Source: Paractinoplanes maris (GTDB lineage Bacteria; Actinomycetota; Actinomycetes; Mycobacteriales; Micromonosporaceae). From it: 64,000 nt of DNA. Every line of letters starts with the position of its first letter. Within the stretch, counting starts at the first letter, position 1. A program made the translations under genes and the position numbers. Where the stretch lies: contig NZ_JALPVL010000011.1 of the NCBI RefSeq assembly GCF_023544465.1, forward strand, positions 248,001-312,000. Direction: 5' to 3'. The notes under the pieces are model-generated. The model worked only from the letters and a program-made list of their open reading frames with translations. It had not been told where the DNA came from and did not search any database. Shown here in pieces: positions 1 to 8,963 of this stretch.

Positions 1-844
1 CCAGCGAGTCGGGATGCCAGCCCAGCACCAGCCGCCAGCGCAGCGGGGCACCCCGCAGCGGCCGCGAGGTCAAGCCGGCCGGGGGCCGGAACGTGCCCTG
101 GCAGAGCGCGAGCGCCAGGCCCGACTCGACCATGTCGATGCACCCGCGGACGTCGCTCTCGAACATGCGCCGCGGCGTGAAGCCGGCCCGGGCGCAGGCC
201 GCCGCGAAGCAGTCGCCGAAACAGCCGTCGCCGGTGGCCGCCACCCACGTCTCGGAGGCCAACTCGGCCAGGTCGACGTCGACCTCCTTGGCCCCCGGAT
301 GGTCCTCGGGCATCAGCGCGCAGATGCCGTCGATGGCGATGGTCTGCCAGACCAGGCCGTAGTCGGCCGACGGGAACGCGTCGCCGCACACCCCGACCTG
401 CGCGTAGTCGAGCTTGCCGGCCAGCACCATGTTGGCCAGCTCGTCGGTGTAGTAGGACGCGTGGGTGGTGATCTGGGCCTCGGGCCGGGCCTGGGAGAGC
501 CGGGACACCATGCCGCCGATGATCGGGCCGCCCAGCGCCCCGATGCGGTAGCGGCTCATCTCGTCCTGCCCGGTCGCGCCGGCCATCCGGGCCGCCTCGT
601 CCTGCAGGCCCTTCATGGCCGGCAGCAGCACCCGGGCCCGGGCGAGCACCAGCTCGCCGAGGGCGGTGGGCCGGGCGCCGCGACGGTCCCGCTCGAACAA
701 CGGGCCGCCCAGAGTGCGTTCGATGCGCTGCAGCTGCGCGGTCAGGGCCGGCTGGGCCAGCCCCAGCTGCGATGCCGCCTTGGTGACGCTGCCGGTCTCC
801 GCGATGGCGCAGACCACCTTGAGATGCCGCAGCTCCAGGTTCAT
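1..844 (-). CDS. LysR-family transcriptional regulator (3' end outside window)
   Basis: The minus-strand reading begins MNLELRHLKVVCAIAETGSV and continues through a winged helix-turn-helix at about residues 17-40 (TKAASQLGLAQPALTAQLQRIE), then the LysR substrate-binding fold (DEMSRYRIGALGGPIIGGMV, then a two-lobe periplasmic-binding-like region). About 281 residues are visible and the C-terminal end lies beyond base 1; LysR proteins are usually about 300 residues, so little is missing. The start ATG at 842-844 begins exactly at the canonical LysR N-terminus. A LysR protein binds DNA as a dimer or tetramer and answers to a small-molecule coinducer. Its target gene is not visible because the usual divergent partner is absent; the next gene upstream runs on the same strand. 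Confidence 0.9.
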   Translation of the reverse strand, partial: MNLELRHLKVVCAIAETGSVTKAASQLGLAQPALTAQLQRIERTLGGPLFERDRRGARPTALGELVLARARVLLPAMKGLQDEAARMAGATGQDEMSRYRIGALGGPIIGGMVSRLSQARPEAQITTHASYYTDELANMVLAGKLDYAQVGVCGDAFPSADYGLVWQTIAIDGICALMPEDHPGAKEVDVDLAELASETWVAATGDGCFGDCFAAACARAGFTPRRMFESDVRGCIDMVESGLALALCQGTFRPPAGLTSRPLRGAPLRWRLVLGWHPDSL

Positions 845-869
845 AACGTGACGGTAGGACCAAGAAGAC

Positions 870-890
870 ATCGAAGGCTAGCCCTATCGA
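870..890. promoter_or_regulatory. possible LysR operator (T-N11-A type) upstream of the LysR gene
   Basis: An imperfect dyad centred on GGCTAGCC lies 26 bases upstream of the LysR start and is flanked by TCGA on both sides. LysR regulators often bind such interrupted dyads near their own promoter. No coinducer or partner gene is available to test the assignment, so this is a weak positional inference. Confidence 0.3.
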
Positions 891-944
891 CCGGCGAAAG
901 ATCCTCCACTTGTGACAAATGGGTTAACGAATCCGGTGTTTTCC

Positions 945-1532
945 CTACAAATCCTTGACATACGTGGGGCGCCGGGTGACGGCATCGCGCAGTTTGTCCA
1001 CGACCGCGACGGCCGGGTCGACCACCTTGTTCCACGGCGGGCTCGACGGTGTACCTGGGTGCGGACGGGTCGGCGCCGCCTCCTCGGCCGTCTCGAACCG
1101 GTTGCCGACCCGGATCAGGTCCTCGATCGGCACCATCTGCACGAGGACGGGCAGCAGCTCCTCGGCATCGGCGTCGACGTGCCGGCGGACGGCCGCGGCG
1201 ACCTCCCGCACCCGCTCCGGGACGAGCTGCTTCTGCAATCGTTGCAAAGTGATCAACAGCTGGCGGTCCTCGGCCAGCTCCCGGTCGGCCAGCTCCTCAC
1301 CGCCGGGCACGGTGCGCCGCACGGCGGGGTAGAGGTACTGCTCCTCGGCGCTCAAGTGGCGTGAGAGCGCGGCGATCAGCACGTCGGCCAGGCGCTTGTC
1401 CTCCGGCTCGGCGCTCAGGCGGTCGCACAGCCCGAGCAGCTCGCGGTGCTCTCCGGTGATCACGTCGACCACGTTGCGGCCGGTGGTCTCGCCGCCGACC
1501 GGCGGCAGCGGGGGAAGATTCAAGGAAGACAC
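945..1532 (-). CDS. hemerythrin HHE-domain protein
   Basis: This 195-residue protein contains the cation-binding hemerythrin pattern. It has DVITGEHRELLGLCDRL at about residues 20-36, then HLSAEEQYLYPAVRR (H-x3-E type iron ligands), and a second helical hairpin RHVDADAEELLPVL. Such proteins form a four-helix bundle carrying a non-haem di-iron centre and have been linked to oxygen, NO or redox sensing. I chose the GTG at 1530-1532 because a GGAAGGG ribosome site precedes it and the open frame farther upstream runs into the divergent M20 peptidase gene. The C-terminal 50 residues are Pro-rich and not part of the HHE fold. The specific role is unknown. Confidence 0.85.
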   Translation of the reverse strand: MSSLNLPPLPPVGGETTGRNVVDVITGEHRELLGLCDRLSAEPEDKRLADVLIAALSRHLSAEEQYLYPAVRRTVPGGEELADRELAEDRQLLITLQRLQKQLVPERVREVAAAVRRHVDADAEELLPVLVQMVPIEDLIRVGNRFETAEEAAPTRPHPGTPSSPPWNKVVDPAVAVVDKLRDAVTRRPTYVKDL

Positions 1533-1599
1533 GGCGCGGCAATACCCTTCCACCCGTTCCGGCGAAACACCGGCAACAGTGTGCTGGTAAGAAGGGGCG

Positions 1600-2910
1600 A
1601 TGGAGACCATCGCCGCCGCCGACGAGGTCGTGGGCATCTGCCGTGACCTGCTGCGCATCGACACCACCAATACCGGTGACCCGCGGACCACGGTCGGTGA
1701 GCGCGTCGCCGCCGAGTATGTCGCGGAGAAGCTCGGTGAGGTGGGTATCGACGTCGAACTGCACGAGTCGGCGCCCACCCGGGCCAATCTGGTCGCCCGC
1801 ATCCCCGGTGCCGACCGCAGCCGGGGCGCGCTGCTCGTGCACGGCCACCTCGACGTCGTGCCGGCCGACGCGAGCGAGTGGTCGGTCGGCCCGTTCTCGG
1901 GTGAGGAGAAGGACGGCTACCTCTGGGGCCGCGGCGCGATCGACATGAAGGACTTCGACGCGATGATGCTCGCCGTGGTCCGCGACTGGACCCGGACGGG
2001 TTACGTGCCGCCGCGCGACATCGTGCTGGCCTACACCGCCGACGAGGAAGCCGGCATGCAGTACGGCTCGCAGTGGCTGGTCGAGAACCACCGCGACCTG
2101 TTCGACGGGTGCACCGAGGCGATCGGCGAGGTCGGCGGGTACTCCTACACGGTGAACGACGACCTGCGCCTCTATCTGGTCCAGACGGCCGAGAAGGGTC
2201 TCGACTGGCTGCGCCTGCACGCCACCGGCCGCCCCGGGCACGGCTCGTTCATCCACGACGACAACGCCGTCACCAACCTGGCCGAGGCCGTCGCCCGGGT
2301 CGGCCACCACCGCTTCCCGACCGTGGTCACGCCGACCGTGCGGGCGTTCCTCGAGCAGGTCGGCGACGCTTTGCAGATCGACATCGACCCGGCCGAGCCC
2401 GAGCTGGCGATCGCCAAGCTGGGGCCGATCGCCAACCTGATCGGCGCCACCATCCGCAACACGGCCAACCCGACCCGCCTCGAGGCCGGCTACAAGGACA
2501 ACGTCATCCCGGGCCGGGCGTCGGCCACCATCGACTGCCGCACGCTGCCCGGCGAGGCCGACTCGTTCCTGGCCGCGATGCGCGAGCTGATCGGGCCCGA
2601 CATCGAGGTCGAGCACGTGCACCAGCAGCCCGCCGTGGAGACCTCGTTCGACGGCGCGCTGGTCGACGCGATGGGTGCGGCGCTGCGGGCCGAGGACCGG
2701 GGTGCGCGTACTGTGCCGTACCTGATGTCGGGCGGCACGGACGCGAAGGCGTTCTCGACATTGGGCATCCGTTGCTTCGGGTTCGCCCCGTTGCGGCTTC
2801 CCGCCGACCTGAACTTCGCCTCGTTGTTCCACGGCATCGACGAGCGGGTCCCGGTCGACGGGCTAAAGTTCGGCGTGCGTGTGCTCGACCGTCTGCTCCG
2901 GAACAGCTGA
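1600..2910 (+). CDS. M20-family metallopeptidase (ArgE/DapE/CPG2 type)
   Basis: The 436-residue product carries the full M20 signature. There is LLVHGHLDVVPA (metal His and Asp, about residues 78-89), WGRGAIDMKD (bridging Asp), and YTADEEAG (catalytic Glu and metal Glu). A central lid domain has GRPGHGSFIHDDNAV with the dimerisation His, and the late His is in SLFHGIDERV. These enzymes are cytosolic, di-zinc, and hydrolyse dipeptides or N-acyl amino acids. The ATG at 1600 follows AGAAGGGG. Divergent to the hemerythrin gene. The gene at 2933 follows after 22 bases and may be cotranscribed. The precise substrate cannot be deduced. Confidence 0.92.
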   Translation: METIAAADEVVGICRDLLRIDTTNTGDPRTTVGERVAAEYVAEKLGEVGIDVELHESAPTRANLVARIPGADRSRGALLVHGHLDVVPADASEWSVGPFSGEEKDGYLWGRGAIDMKDFDAMMLAVVRDWTRTGYVPPRDIVLAYTADEEAGMQYGSQWLVENHRDLFDGCTEAIGEVGGYSYTVNDDLRLYLVQTAEKGLDWLRLHATGRPGHGSFIHDDNAVTNLAEAVARVGHHRFPTVVTPTVRAFLEQVGDALQIDIDPAEPELAIAKLGPIANLIGATIRNTANPTRLEAGYKDNVIPGRASATIDCRTLPGEADSFLAAMRELIGPDIEVEHVHQQPAVETSFDGALVDAMGAALRAEDRGARTVPYLMSGGTDAKAFSTLGIRCFGFAPLRLPADLNFASLFHGIDERVPVDGLKFGVRVLDRLLRNS

Positions 2911-2932
2911 CCTGTTGGAAGGATCCATACCG

Positions 2933-3619
2933 ATGACCGACCAGAACGCGGAGCTCGACGTCGCCCTCGAGCGGGTGATCGAGGCCTCCCGGGCGCATCT
3001 CGCGGCGGTCAAGGCGGCCGAGGGCCGTGTTGACGACGACGGCGTCTGGCAGGCCTATGTCGACCTCAACAACGCCTCTTTCGCGTACGACGAGAAGCTG
3101 CTCGACGCGTACGGCGAAGTCACACCGTGGGATGTCGAGTCGATCGACCCGAACGAGGCCGATCAGCGCTTCGGCCTGGGGGTGGCCGGTCTCGAGGCGG
3201 CCGACGGGGCCGACCCCTACCCGCAGGTGCTGTCGGTGCGCCAGCGCCGCGACTACCGCGTGCCCAGCGTGTCGGCCCTGCTGCGCCGGGCCGAGGACGC
3301 CCGCCGCACCGCGGTGCCCGAGGACGAGGACGCCGGCCCGGTCGAGTCGGTCGGCGAGGCCGTGCTCGAGTTGCTGCAGGCCGGGGACGGGTCGCTGTCG
3401 TCGCTCGACGTGCCCGAGCTCGAGCCGCTCGACGGCCTGCTCACCGTCAGCGAGATCTCCGAGCCGCTCGATCTCGACGAGTTCGAGGACTCCGACGGCG
3501 ACGGCCCGTTCGCCCCGAAGCAGGGTGATCTGCTGGTCGGCCGTCTCGACGAGCACCCGTTCCTGCCCGACGAGGACGAGCACGACCACGATCACGCCGG
3601 CCACAACCACCAGCACTAG
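2933..3619 (+). CDS. conserved acidic hypothetical protein with His-rich tail
   Basis: A 228-residue, strongly acidic protein with no catalytic motif that I recognise. The N-terminal 70 residues look alpha-helical (ELDVALERVIEASRAHLAAV). The middle has PQVLSVRQRRDYRVPSVSALL, and the last 15 residues form a His/Asp-rich tail (DEHDHDHAGHNHQH) that could bind metal. GGAAGG precedes the ATG at 2933, and a strong hairpin terminator follows the stop. Proteins of this layout are found in other actinomycetes as conserved hypotheticals; that is from general knowledge, not a search. It probably shares an operon with the M20 peptidase. Confidence 0.75.
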   Translation: MTDQNAELDVALERVIEASRAHLAAVKAAEGRVDDDGVWQAYVDLNNASFAYDEKLLDAYGEVTPWDVESIDPNEADQRFGLGVAGLEAADGADPYPQVLSVRQRRDYRVPSVSALLRRAEDARRTAVPEDEDAGPVESVGEAVLELLQAGDGSLSSLDVPELEPLDGLLTVSEISEPLDLDEFEDSDGDGPFAPKQGDLLVGRLDEHPFLPDEDEHDHDHAGHNHQH

Positions 3620-3634
3620 ATTCAGGTGTGACCA

Positions 3635-3666
3635 CTGAGGGCCCGTCCGAAAGGACGGGCCCTCAG
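3635..3666. terminator. strong bidirectional hairpin terminator
   Basis: A perfect 14-bp stem (CTGAGGGCCCGTCC and its complement) closes on a GAAA tetraloop, in the gap between the convergent genes ending at 3619 and 3663. The distal arm overlaps the stop codon of the DUF5703 gene. The stem lacks a U tract, as is common in actinomycetes. Confidence 0.9.
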
Positions 3667-3854
3667 GTGCTCAGCCCGGGCTGCGGGCTGGGCTGCACAC
3701 GGCGGCGGAGCATCACCTTGCGGGTGCCGTCCCGGAAGAGCTGGACGCGGGCCAGCTCCCACCCCGAGAACTCCGCCTGGATGGCGAGCTGCGCCGCGGC
3801 GGTCAACCGATCGACATTCGAGGGCAACCGCAGCGGCGCGTATTCGTAGTCCAT
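3663..3854 (-). CDS. DUF5703-type small protein
   Basis: A 63-residue protein, MDYEYAPLRLPSNV at its start and WELARVQLFRDGTRKVMLRRR near the end. The WEL-x-R-x-x-L-x-x-DG-x-RKV-x-LRR pattern matches my memory of the short DUF5703 family that is widespread in actinobacteria and of unknown function. The ATG at 3852-3854 gives the family's normal length. It ends against a terminator hairpin shared with the convergent gene. The product is basic at its C-terminus and has no membrane segment. Confidence 0.8.
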   Translation of the reverse strand: MDYEYAPLRLPSNVDRLTAAAQLAIQAEFSGWELARVQLFRDGTRKVMLRRRVQPSPQPGLST

Positions 3855-3859
3855 GCGAT

Positions 3860-4933
3860 CTAATATGCCTCCGCCTCCGGCCTGGACACCAGTCCCGTCG
3901 CCGGGTGTCCGCGGCCGCAGTTCGCGCAGGCCGGACGCCGCCTGAGGTGATAGGCGAGGGTCGCCGCGCCGAGCGCCAGGCTCCAGAACGGCCAGGCCAG
4001 AATGGGTGCCACGGCCAGGCCGTCGGCGGCGACCTCGGCCCAGAGGCCGGGCTCGGCGTAGAAGGCCACCGAGGCCGACATCACAAAGATCGTCACCAGG
4101 GTCGCGGGCACGGTCGCCAGCTTGATCGGCACCCGCCGCCCGGCCACGCCGGGCATCCAGCGCGGGAAGACTTCGCCCCACCGCTGCACCAGGCCCAGGG
4201 TGAGGACCGCGCCACCCACGGCGAACGCCCCGAGCCCGGCGCCGGCCCAGACGATGCCCGTCTCCTGCATCTCCCGGAGGAAGCCGGCGGAGATGCCCAG
4301 CGGGATGCCGGCCGCCCAGGCCAGGCGGACGACGGCGTAACCGACCGGGATGATCGCGGCGACGCCCACCGCCCACCGGCCCCACCGGGCGGCCGACGGC
4401 CGGGACGTCCAGCTCTCGGCCCGGTCGTCGCGCCCGCAGTCCTCGCAGGCGCCGGTCGCGCCGAAGTGCCAGCGCAGCGCGGCCCGGACCAGCAGCAGCC
4501 CGCCGGCGACGGCGAACGCCTGGTTGGCCAGCGTCCACGTGAAGACCGTGGAGTAGTCGACCGGCGGCCAGCCGAACGGGAAGCCGATGATCAGCATCGG
4601 CAGGTATCCGGCCACGGTCAGCAGCCGGGTGTCCGGCAGCACGACGAGCAGGGCGGCGGCGACCAGACCGACGTACGAGAGAAGGGCCACCCGCAGCGGG
4701 CGTGGGGCCGTCCGGCGGCCGCTCATGACCAGCAGCGCGATCGCGGTCAGCAGCAGGACCACGGCGAACACCGGCGCGCCGATCGACGGGTCGAGGGCCC
4801 GCAACGGGCTGGTCTCCATGTTGATCCGGGGAGGACCGTAGGGGAAGCCGCGGCCGGTGACGGTCCAGACCAGTGCGAGGGTGCCGTAGACGGCGGCCCA
4901 GCCGGCCGCCACTTTCTGTGCCGTGTTCGTCAT
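3860..4933 (-). CDS. multi-pass membrane protein with two CxxC pairs
   Basis: The 357-residue product has roughly eight hydrophobic segments (for example WAAVYGTLALVWTV near the N-terminus, VFAVVLLLTAIALLVM and LLSYVGLVAAALLVVLP). A soluble loop contains CEDCGRDD and the extreme C-terminus contains CANCGRG, each a CxxC pair resembling half of a zinc ribbon. No transport or catalytic family is recognised. It lies 5 bases upstream of the DUF5703 gene on the same strand and the two are likely cotranscribed. The start ATG at 4931-4933 begins directly before the first hydrophobic stretch. Confidence 0.75.
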   Translation of the reverse strand: MTNTAQKVAAGWAAVYGTLALVWTVTGRGFPYGPPRINMETSPLRALDPSIGAPVFAVVLLLTAIALLVMSGRRTAPRPLRVALLSYVGLVAAALLVVLPDTRLLTVAGYLPMLIIGFPFGWPPVDYSTVFTWTLANQAFAVAGGLLLVRAALRWHFGATGACEDCGRDDRAESWTSRPSAARWGRWAVGVAAIIPVGYAVVRLAWAAGIPLGISAGFLREMQETGIVWAGAGLGAFAVGGAVLTLGLVQRWGEVFPRWMPGVAGRRVPIKLATVPATLVTIFVMSASVAFYAEPGLWAEVAADGLAVAPILAWPFWSLALGAATLAYHLRRRPACANCGRGHPATGLVSRPEAEAY

Positions 4934-4985
4934 ATGTCGACCGTCGCCGTTTCCCCGGCCCGGAGGATCCCGGTGGCGGGGGAAT

Positions 4986-5008
4986 CGCCTCCCCCTTGCG
5001 GGGGAGCG
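4986..5008 (-). terminator. hairpin terminator after the two-component operon
   Basis: The arms CGCCTCCCCC and GGGGGAGCG pair around a TTGC loop with one bulged base, 5 bases past the response regulator stop codon and before the downstream membrane gene. Confidence 0.6.
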
Positions 5009-5012
5009 GCGG

Positions 5013-5654
5013 TCAGGGCTGGATGAAGCCCGAGCGGTACGCCGTGACGACCGCCTGCGTGCGGTCGCGGACCCCGAGCTTGCCGAGCACGCTGCCGACG
5101 TGCGACTTGACCGTCTCGACGCCGAGCACCAGACGGCCGGCGATCTCGGCGTTGGACAGCCCTTCGGCCATCAGGGCCAGGACCTCGGCCTCGCGCTCGG
5201 TCAGCCGGGGGCCGGGCAGGCGACCACCGGCCGGGCGCCGGTGGGCCGCGGCCAGCCGGCGGACCGCGGCCGGGAAGAGCAGCGAGTCGCCCCGGGCGAC
5301 CAGGCGCACCGCCTCGGCGATGCGCTCGGGGCGGGCCCGCTTGAGCAGGAAGCCGCTCGCCCCGGCGGCCAGCGCCTCGTAGACGTACTCGTCGTTCTCG
5401 AAGGTGGTCAGCACGAGCACCCGGGGCGGGTCGTCGAACCGGTCGAGCAGCAGGCGGGTGGCCTGGAGGCCGTCGATGCGCGGCATCCGCACGTCCATCA
5501 GGACGACGTCGGGCCGCAGGTTGACGGCCTGGGGCACCACCTCGTCACCGTCGGCCGCCTCGCCCACGACCTCGAGGTCACCGGTGGCGGTGAGGACCGC
5601 GCGCAGCCCGGCCCGGATCAGGTCGTCGTCGTCCACGATCAGCACCCGGGTCAC
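5013..5654 (-). CDS. NarL/FixJ-type response regulator
   Basis: A 213-residue response regulator. The N-terminal receiver has the acidic pocket in VLIVDDDD, the phospho-acceptor Asp54 in VVLMDVRMPRIDG, and the conserved Lys in GFLLKRARP. A LuxR-type helix-turn-helix occupies about residues 148-205 (LTEREAEVLALMAEGLSNAEIA). The start overlaps the histidine kinase stop by 4 bases, so the two are translationally coupled and form one two-component system. The upstream aldo/keto reductase ends against the kinase start and may be in the same transcript. Target genes cannot be read from the sequence. Confidence 0.95.
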   Translation of the reverse strand: MTRVLIVDDDDLIRAGLRAVLTATGDLEVVGEAADGDEVVPQAVNLRPDVVLMDVRMPRIDGLQATRLLLDRFDDPPRVLVLTTFENDEYVYEALAAGASGFLLKRARPERIAEAVRLVARGDSLLFPAAVRRLAAAHRRPAGGRLPGPRLTEREAEVLALMAEGLSNAEIAGRLVLGVETVKSHVGSVLGKLGVRDRTQAVVTAYRSGFIQP

Positions 5655-6778
5655 CCGGTGTCACCCCCGATCGGCAGGCGCGCCAGCACCCGCCACACCC
5701 CGTCGCTCGCCCCGACTTCCAGGTGACCGCCGAGCAACCGTACGCGTTCGCGCATGCCGGCCAGACCCCGCCCACCGCCGAGATCCGGCGGGGAGCCGAC
5801 CCGGTTGGTGATCTCGATCAGCAGGTCGTCCGGAGCGGTGATCCGCAGCGTGGCCCGGCCCGCGCCGTGCTTGGCCGCGTTGGTCAGCCCCTCCTGGACG
5901 ATCCGGTAGGCCTCGCGGGAGATCGCCACCGGCACGTCGACGTCCTCGACATCGGCGTCGACCTCGGCGGTGAGCAGCCGGTCGAGGTCGGCCAGCGTCG
6001 GCGACTCGGCGTCGCGCAGCAGTCCGAGCACGGCGTCGAGCTCCTCCAGCGCCGTACGCCCCTGCTCCTCGATCGCCGAGAGCGCGCGCCGGGCGAACTC
6101 CGGGTCGGCGTCGAAGACCGTCCGGGCCGCCCCGGCCTGCAGGGTCACCGCGGTGAGCGCGTGCCCGACCGAGTCGTGCAGCTCGCGGGCCAGCCGGTTG
6201 CGCTCGGCCAGCTTGCGCTCCTGGGCCTCGAGGTGGGCCACCCGCTCGGCCGCGGACGGACCGAGCAGCACCGGCGCCATGGTCGCGGCGAGCGAGCCCA
6301 GCCCGGCCGTCGCATAGAGCGTGACCACGATCAGCGCGAGGCCGACCGCCACGCCCGGCACCGGGCCCAGCAGGCGCTCCTGGCCGAGGATGGACAGCAC
6401 CGCCAGCGGCACCGCGAGCAGCACGCCGGTGCCCACCACGGCCCCGGTCAGCAGGTGCAGGCCGAACCAGAGGGCGGCCCGCATGCGGGTCTCGCGGGCC
6501 ATCGGCCGCCGGCGGTCGTGGGCCGGCAGGTCGACCCCGAGCAGCGCCCGGGCCGCGGCGATCTCGAGCTCGCGGGTGCCACCCAGGAACGGCGGCACGG
6601 CCGCGACCGCCGCGGCGACCAGCCCGGTGACGACCACGCCGGCCACGTCCTCGCGCGCCGAGAGGAACATGCCGGCGATCAGGAAGCCGATCAACGCGTA
6701 CGGCAGAAGGACGACCGCACCGAGCAGCAGGAAGACCGCCCGCCGGTAGGTCGTCGCGCTGACCAGAGGGCGCAGCAT
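5651..6778 (-). CDS. sensor histidine kinase, HisKA_3 (NarX/DesK) type
   Basis: The 375-residue kinase has about four to six N-terminal membrane segments (residues 13-60 and 103-170) with no large extracellular loop. The HisKA_3 dimerisation motif is ERNRLARELHDSVGHALTAV with phospho-acceptor His201. The HATPase domain has its N box in IVQEGLTNAAKHGAG and its G box in GGGRGLAGMRERV. Lack of an external sensor domain suggests that it senses a membrane or internal signal, as DesK-type kinases do; that is inference. It overlaps the response regulator by 4 bases. Confidence 0.94.
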   Translation of the reverse strand: MLRPLVSATTYRRAVFLLLGAVVLLPYALIGFLIAGMFLSAREDVAGVVVTGLVAAAVAAVPPFLGGTRELEIAAARALLGVDLPAHDRRRPMARETRMRAALWFGLHLLTGAVVGTGVLLAVPLAVLSILGQERLLGPVPGVAVGLALIVVTLYATAGLGSLAATMAPVLLGPSAAERVAHLEAQERKLAERNRLARELHDSVGHALTAVTLQAGAARTVFDADPEFARRALSAIEEQGRTALEELDAVLGLLRDAESPTLADLDRLLTAEVDADVEDVDVPVAISREAYRIVQEGLTNAAKHGAGRATLRITAPDDLLIEITNRVGSPPDLGGGRGLAGMRERVRLLGGHLEVGASDGVWRVLARLPIGGDTG

Positions 6779-7774
6779 TCAGCCCTCGCCGTCCGGATAG
6801 CCGACACCCTCGCGCTCGGGGTAGCCGACGTCGATGGCCGAGACGTCGTCCAGCGCGCCGGCGATCTCGGCCGGCAGCGTCAGGTCCTCGCTCTGCAGCG
6901 CCCCCTGCAGCTGGGCGGCGGTGCGGGCGCCCAGGATCGGCGCGGCCACCCCGGGCCGGTCCCGGACCCAGGCCAGCGCCACCTCGACCGGCGAGACACC
7001 GAGCCCGGAGGCGGCCGTCGCGACCGCCTGCACGATGCTCGAGCTGCGCGGCTCCAGATAGGTCTGCACGAACGGCGCCAGATGCTCGGTGGCGGCCCGC
7101 GAGTCGAGCGGGCGGCCGTTGCGGTATTTGCCGGTGAGCACGCCGCGGCCCAGCGGTGACCAGGCCAGCACGCCGAAGCCGAGCGCGGCCGAGGCCGGCA
7201 GCAGCTCGCGCTCGATACCTCGTTCGAGCAGCGAATACTCCATCTGGGAGGCGACGATGGGTGCCCGTCCGGGGTACGCCGCCTGCCAGGTCGCGGCGCG
7301 GGCGGTCTGCCACGCGGCGAAGTTGGAAACCCCCACGTAGCGCACCCGGCCGCTGTTCACCGCGTGGTCGAGGGCGCCCAGCGTCTCCTCGAGCGGGGTC
7401 ATCGGGTCGAACCCGTGCACCTGCCACAGGTCGACGTAGTCGGTGCCGAGCCGGCGCAGCGACGCGTCGAGCGAGCGCAGCAGGTTGCCCCGCGAGCCGT
7501 CGCGGCGGCGGAAGCCGTGCGGGGTCAGACCGGCTTTGGTGGCGATCACCACTTCGTCGCGCGGGACGAGATGGTCGAGCAGCGAGCCGATCACCGACTC
7601 GGCGTCGCCGTCGCCATAGACGTCGGCCGTGTCGAGCAGCGTGCCGCCGGCCTCCAGGAACAGCTTGAGCTGCGCCGCCGCGTCGTCGGGGTCGGTGTCC
7701 CGGCCCCAGGTCATGGTGCCGAGCGCGAGCCGGGAGACCGCCAGCCCGCTACGGCCGAGCGGTCGTTGCAGCAT
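6779..7774 (-). CDS. aldo/keto reductase
   Basis: A 331-residue TIM-barrel NADPH oxidoreductase. The catalytic tetrad is visible as Asp and Tyr in LLDTADVYGDGDAE, Lys in VVIATKAGL, and His in DLWQVHGFDP. The cofactor-binding end includes PILGARTAAQLQGAL. Family members reduce aldehydes and ketones; the physiological substrate cannot be deduced. It ends one base before the histidine kinase start and reads the same way, so an AKR-kinase-regulator operon is likely. The C-terminus has a near-duplicate VGYPEREGVGYPDGEG. Confidence 0.9.
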   Translation of the reverse strand: MLQRPLGRSGLAVSRLALGTMTWGRDTDPDDAAAQLKLFLEAGGTLLDTADVYGDGDAESVIGSLLDHLVPRDEVVIATKAGLTPHGFRRRDGSRGNLLRSLDASLRRLGTDYVDLWQVHGFDPMTPLEETLGALDHAVNSGRVRYVGVSNFAAWQTARAATWQAAYPGRAPIVASQMEYSLLERGIERELLPASAALGFGVLAWSPLGRGVLTGKYRNGRPLDSRAATEHLAPFVQTYLEPRSSSIVQAVATAASGLGVSPVEVALAWVRDRPGVAAPILGARTAAQLQGALQSEDLTLPAEIAGALDDVSAIDVGYPEREGVGYPDGEG

Positions 7775-7910
7775 GAGTGAACCTTATTCAGAGAGTGCAC
7801 ATAGCGATATGCCCGCACCCGCGTCAACCCCGTCGGTAACCGGACCGAAATCGCTCAGCACGCGGTCAGTAGTCTTCACGGGACGGGTTCATGTGCGGGA
7901 GGGGACAATC

Positions 7911-8963
7911 GTGCGGCTCGGACTCAACCTCGGTTATCAGGCGGCGTGGACCACGCCCGCCGACCACCTGGCGATGGCGCAGGAGGCGGATCGGCTCGGC
8001 TATGCCGTGGTCTGGTCGGCCGAGGCGTATGGGTCGGACACGGTGAGCATGCTCGCCTGGATCGCCGGCCAGACGCAGCAGATCGACCTGGGCGCCGCGG
8101 TGATGCAGATCCCCGCGCGCACCCCCGCGATGACCGCCATGACCGCGGCCACCATCGACACGCTCTCCGGCGGCCGGTTCCGCCTCGGCCTCGGTGTCTC
8201 GGGACCCCAGGTCTCCGAGGGGTGGCACGGCGTGCGCTTCGCCAAGCCGCTGGCCCGCACCCGGGAGTATGTCGAGATCGTGAAGATGGCGATCGCCCGG
8301 CAGCCGGTGGCCTACGACGGCGAGCACTACACGCTGCCGCTGCCCGACGGTCCGGGCAAGGCGCTGCGGCTCGGTTTCCACCCGCCGCGCGAGGCCGTGC
8401 CGATCTATCTGGCCGCCGTCGGCCCCAAGAATCTCGAGCTGGCCGGTGAGATCGCCGACGGCTGGCTGGCGATCTTCTTCGCGCCCGACGCGGCGGGGGA
8501 GTATCTGCAGCACATCGAGCGCGGCCGGGCCAAGCAGGGCCGGGGCCTGACCGGTTTCGACGTGGCCCCCAGCGTGCCGGTCGTGCTGGGCGACAACGTG
8601 GCCTGGTGCGCCGACGTCCTGCGGTCCTACGCCGCGCTCTACGTGGGCGGCATGGGAAGCCGCGAGCAGAACTTCTACAACCAGCTGGCCGTGCGGATGG
8701 GCTACGCCGACGAGGCGGCCCGCGTCCAGGAGCTCTATCTGAGCGGTAAGAAGGCGGAGGCGGCCGAGGCCGTGCCGCAGGACTTCATCGAGCGCACCTC
8801 CATCCTGGGCAACAAGATCCAGGTCAAGGAACGCCTCAAGCAGTACGCCGCGGCCGGGGTCGGCACGCTCTCGATCAGCCCGTATGTCGGCGATCTGAAG
8901 AGCGGCATCGACACCCTGCGGATCGTCGCCGAGGCGTTCGAAGAGTCCGGCGTGGCCGAGTAG
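7911..8963 (+). CDS. LLM-class F420-dependent oxidoreductase
   Basis: The 350-residue protein starts at the GTG at 7911, behind GGGAGGGG, and opens with the typical luciferase-like strand VRLGLNLGYQAAW. Motifs of the F420-dependent branch are present: LGAAVMQIPARTPAMTAMTAATID, SGGRFRLGLGVSGPQVSEGWHG, and PIYLAAVGPKNLELAGEIADGW. The enzyme is a TIM-barrel hydride transferase using coenzyme F420; the substrate is unknown. Its TAG overlaps the next gene's GTG by one base, so it is the first gene of the tightly packed cluster that leads to mshC. Confidence 0.92.
   Translation: MRLGLNLGYQAAWTTPADHLAMAQEADRLGYAVVWSAEAYGSDTVSMLAWIAGQTQQIDLGAAVMQIPARTPAMTAMTAATIDTLSGGRFRLGLGVSGPQVSEGWHGVRFAKPLARTREYVEIVKMAIARQPVAYDGEHYTLPLPDGPGKALRLGFHPPREAVPIYLAAVGPKNLELAGEIADGWLAIFFAPDAAGEYLQHIERGRAKQGRGLTGFDVAPSVPVVLGDNVAWCADVLRSYAALYVGGMGSREQNFYNQLAVRMGYADEAARVQELYLSGKKAEAAEAVPQDFIERTSILGNKIQVKERLKQYAAAGVGTLSISPYVGDLKSGIDTLRIVAEAFEESGVAE

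Noticed and set aside
1297..2832. Minus-strand frame opposite the M20 peptidase
   Set aside because: No motif; it is a reverse shadow of a certain gene.
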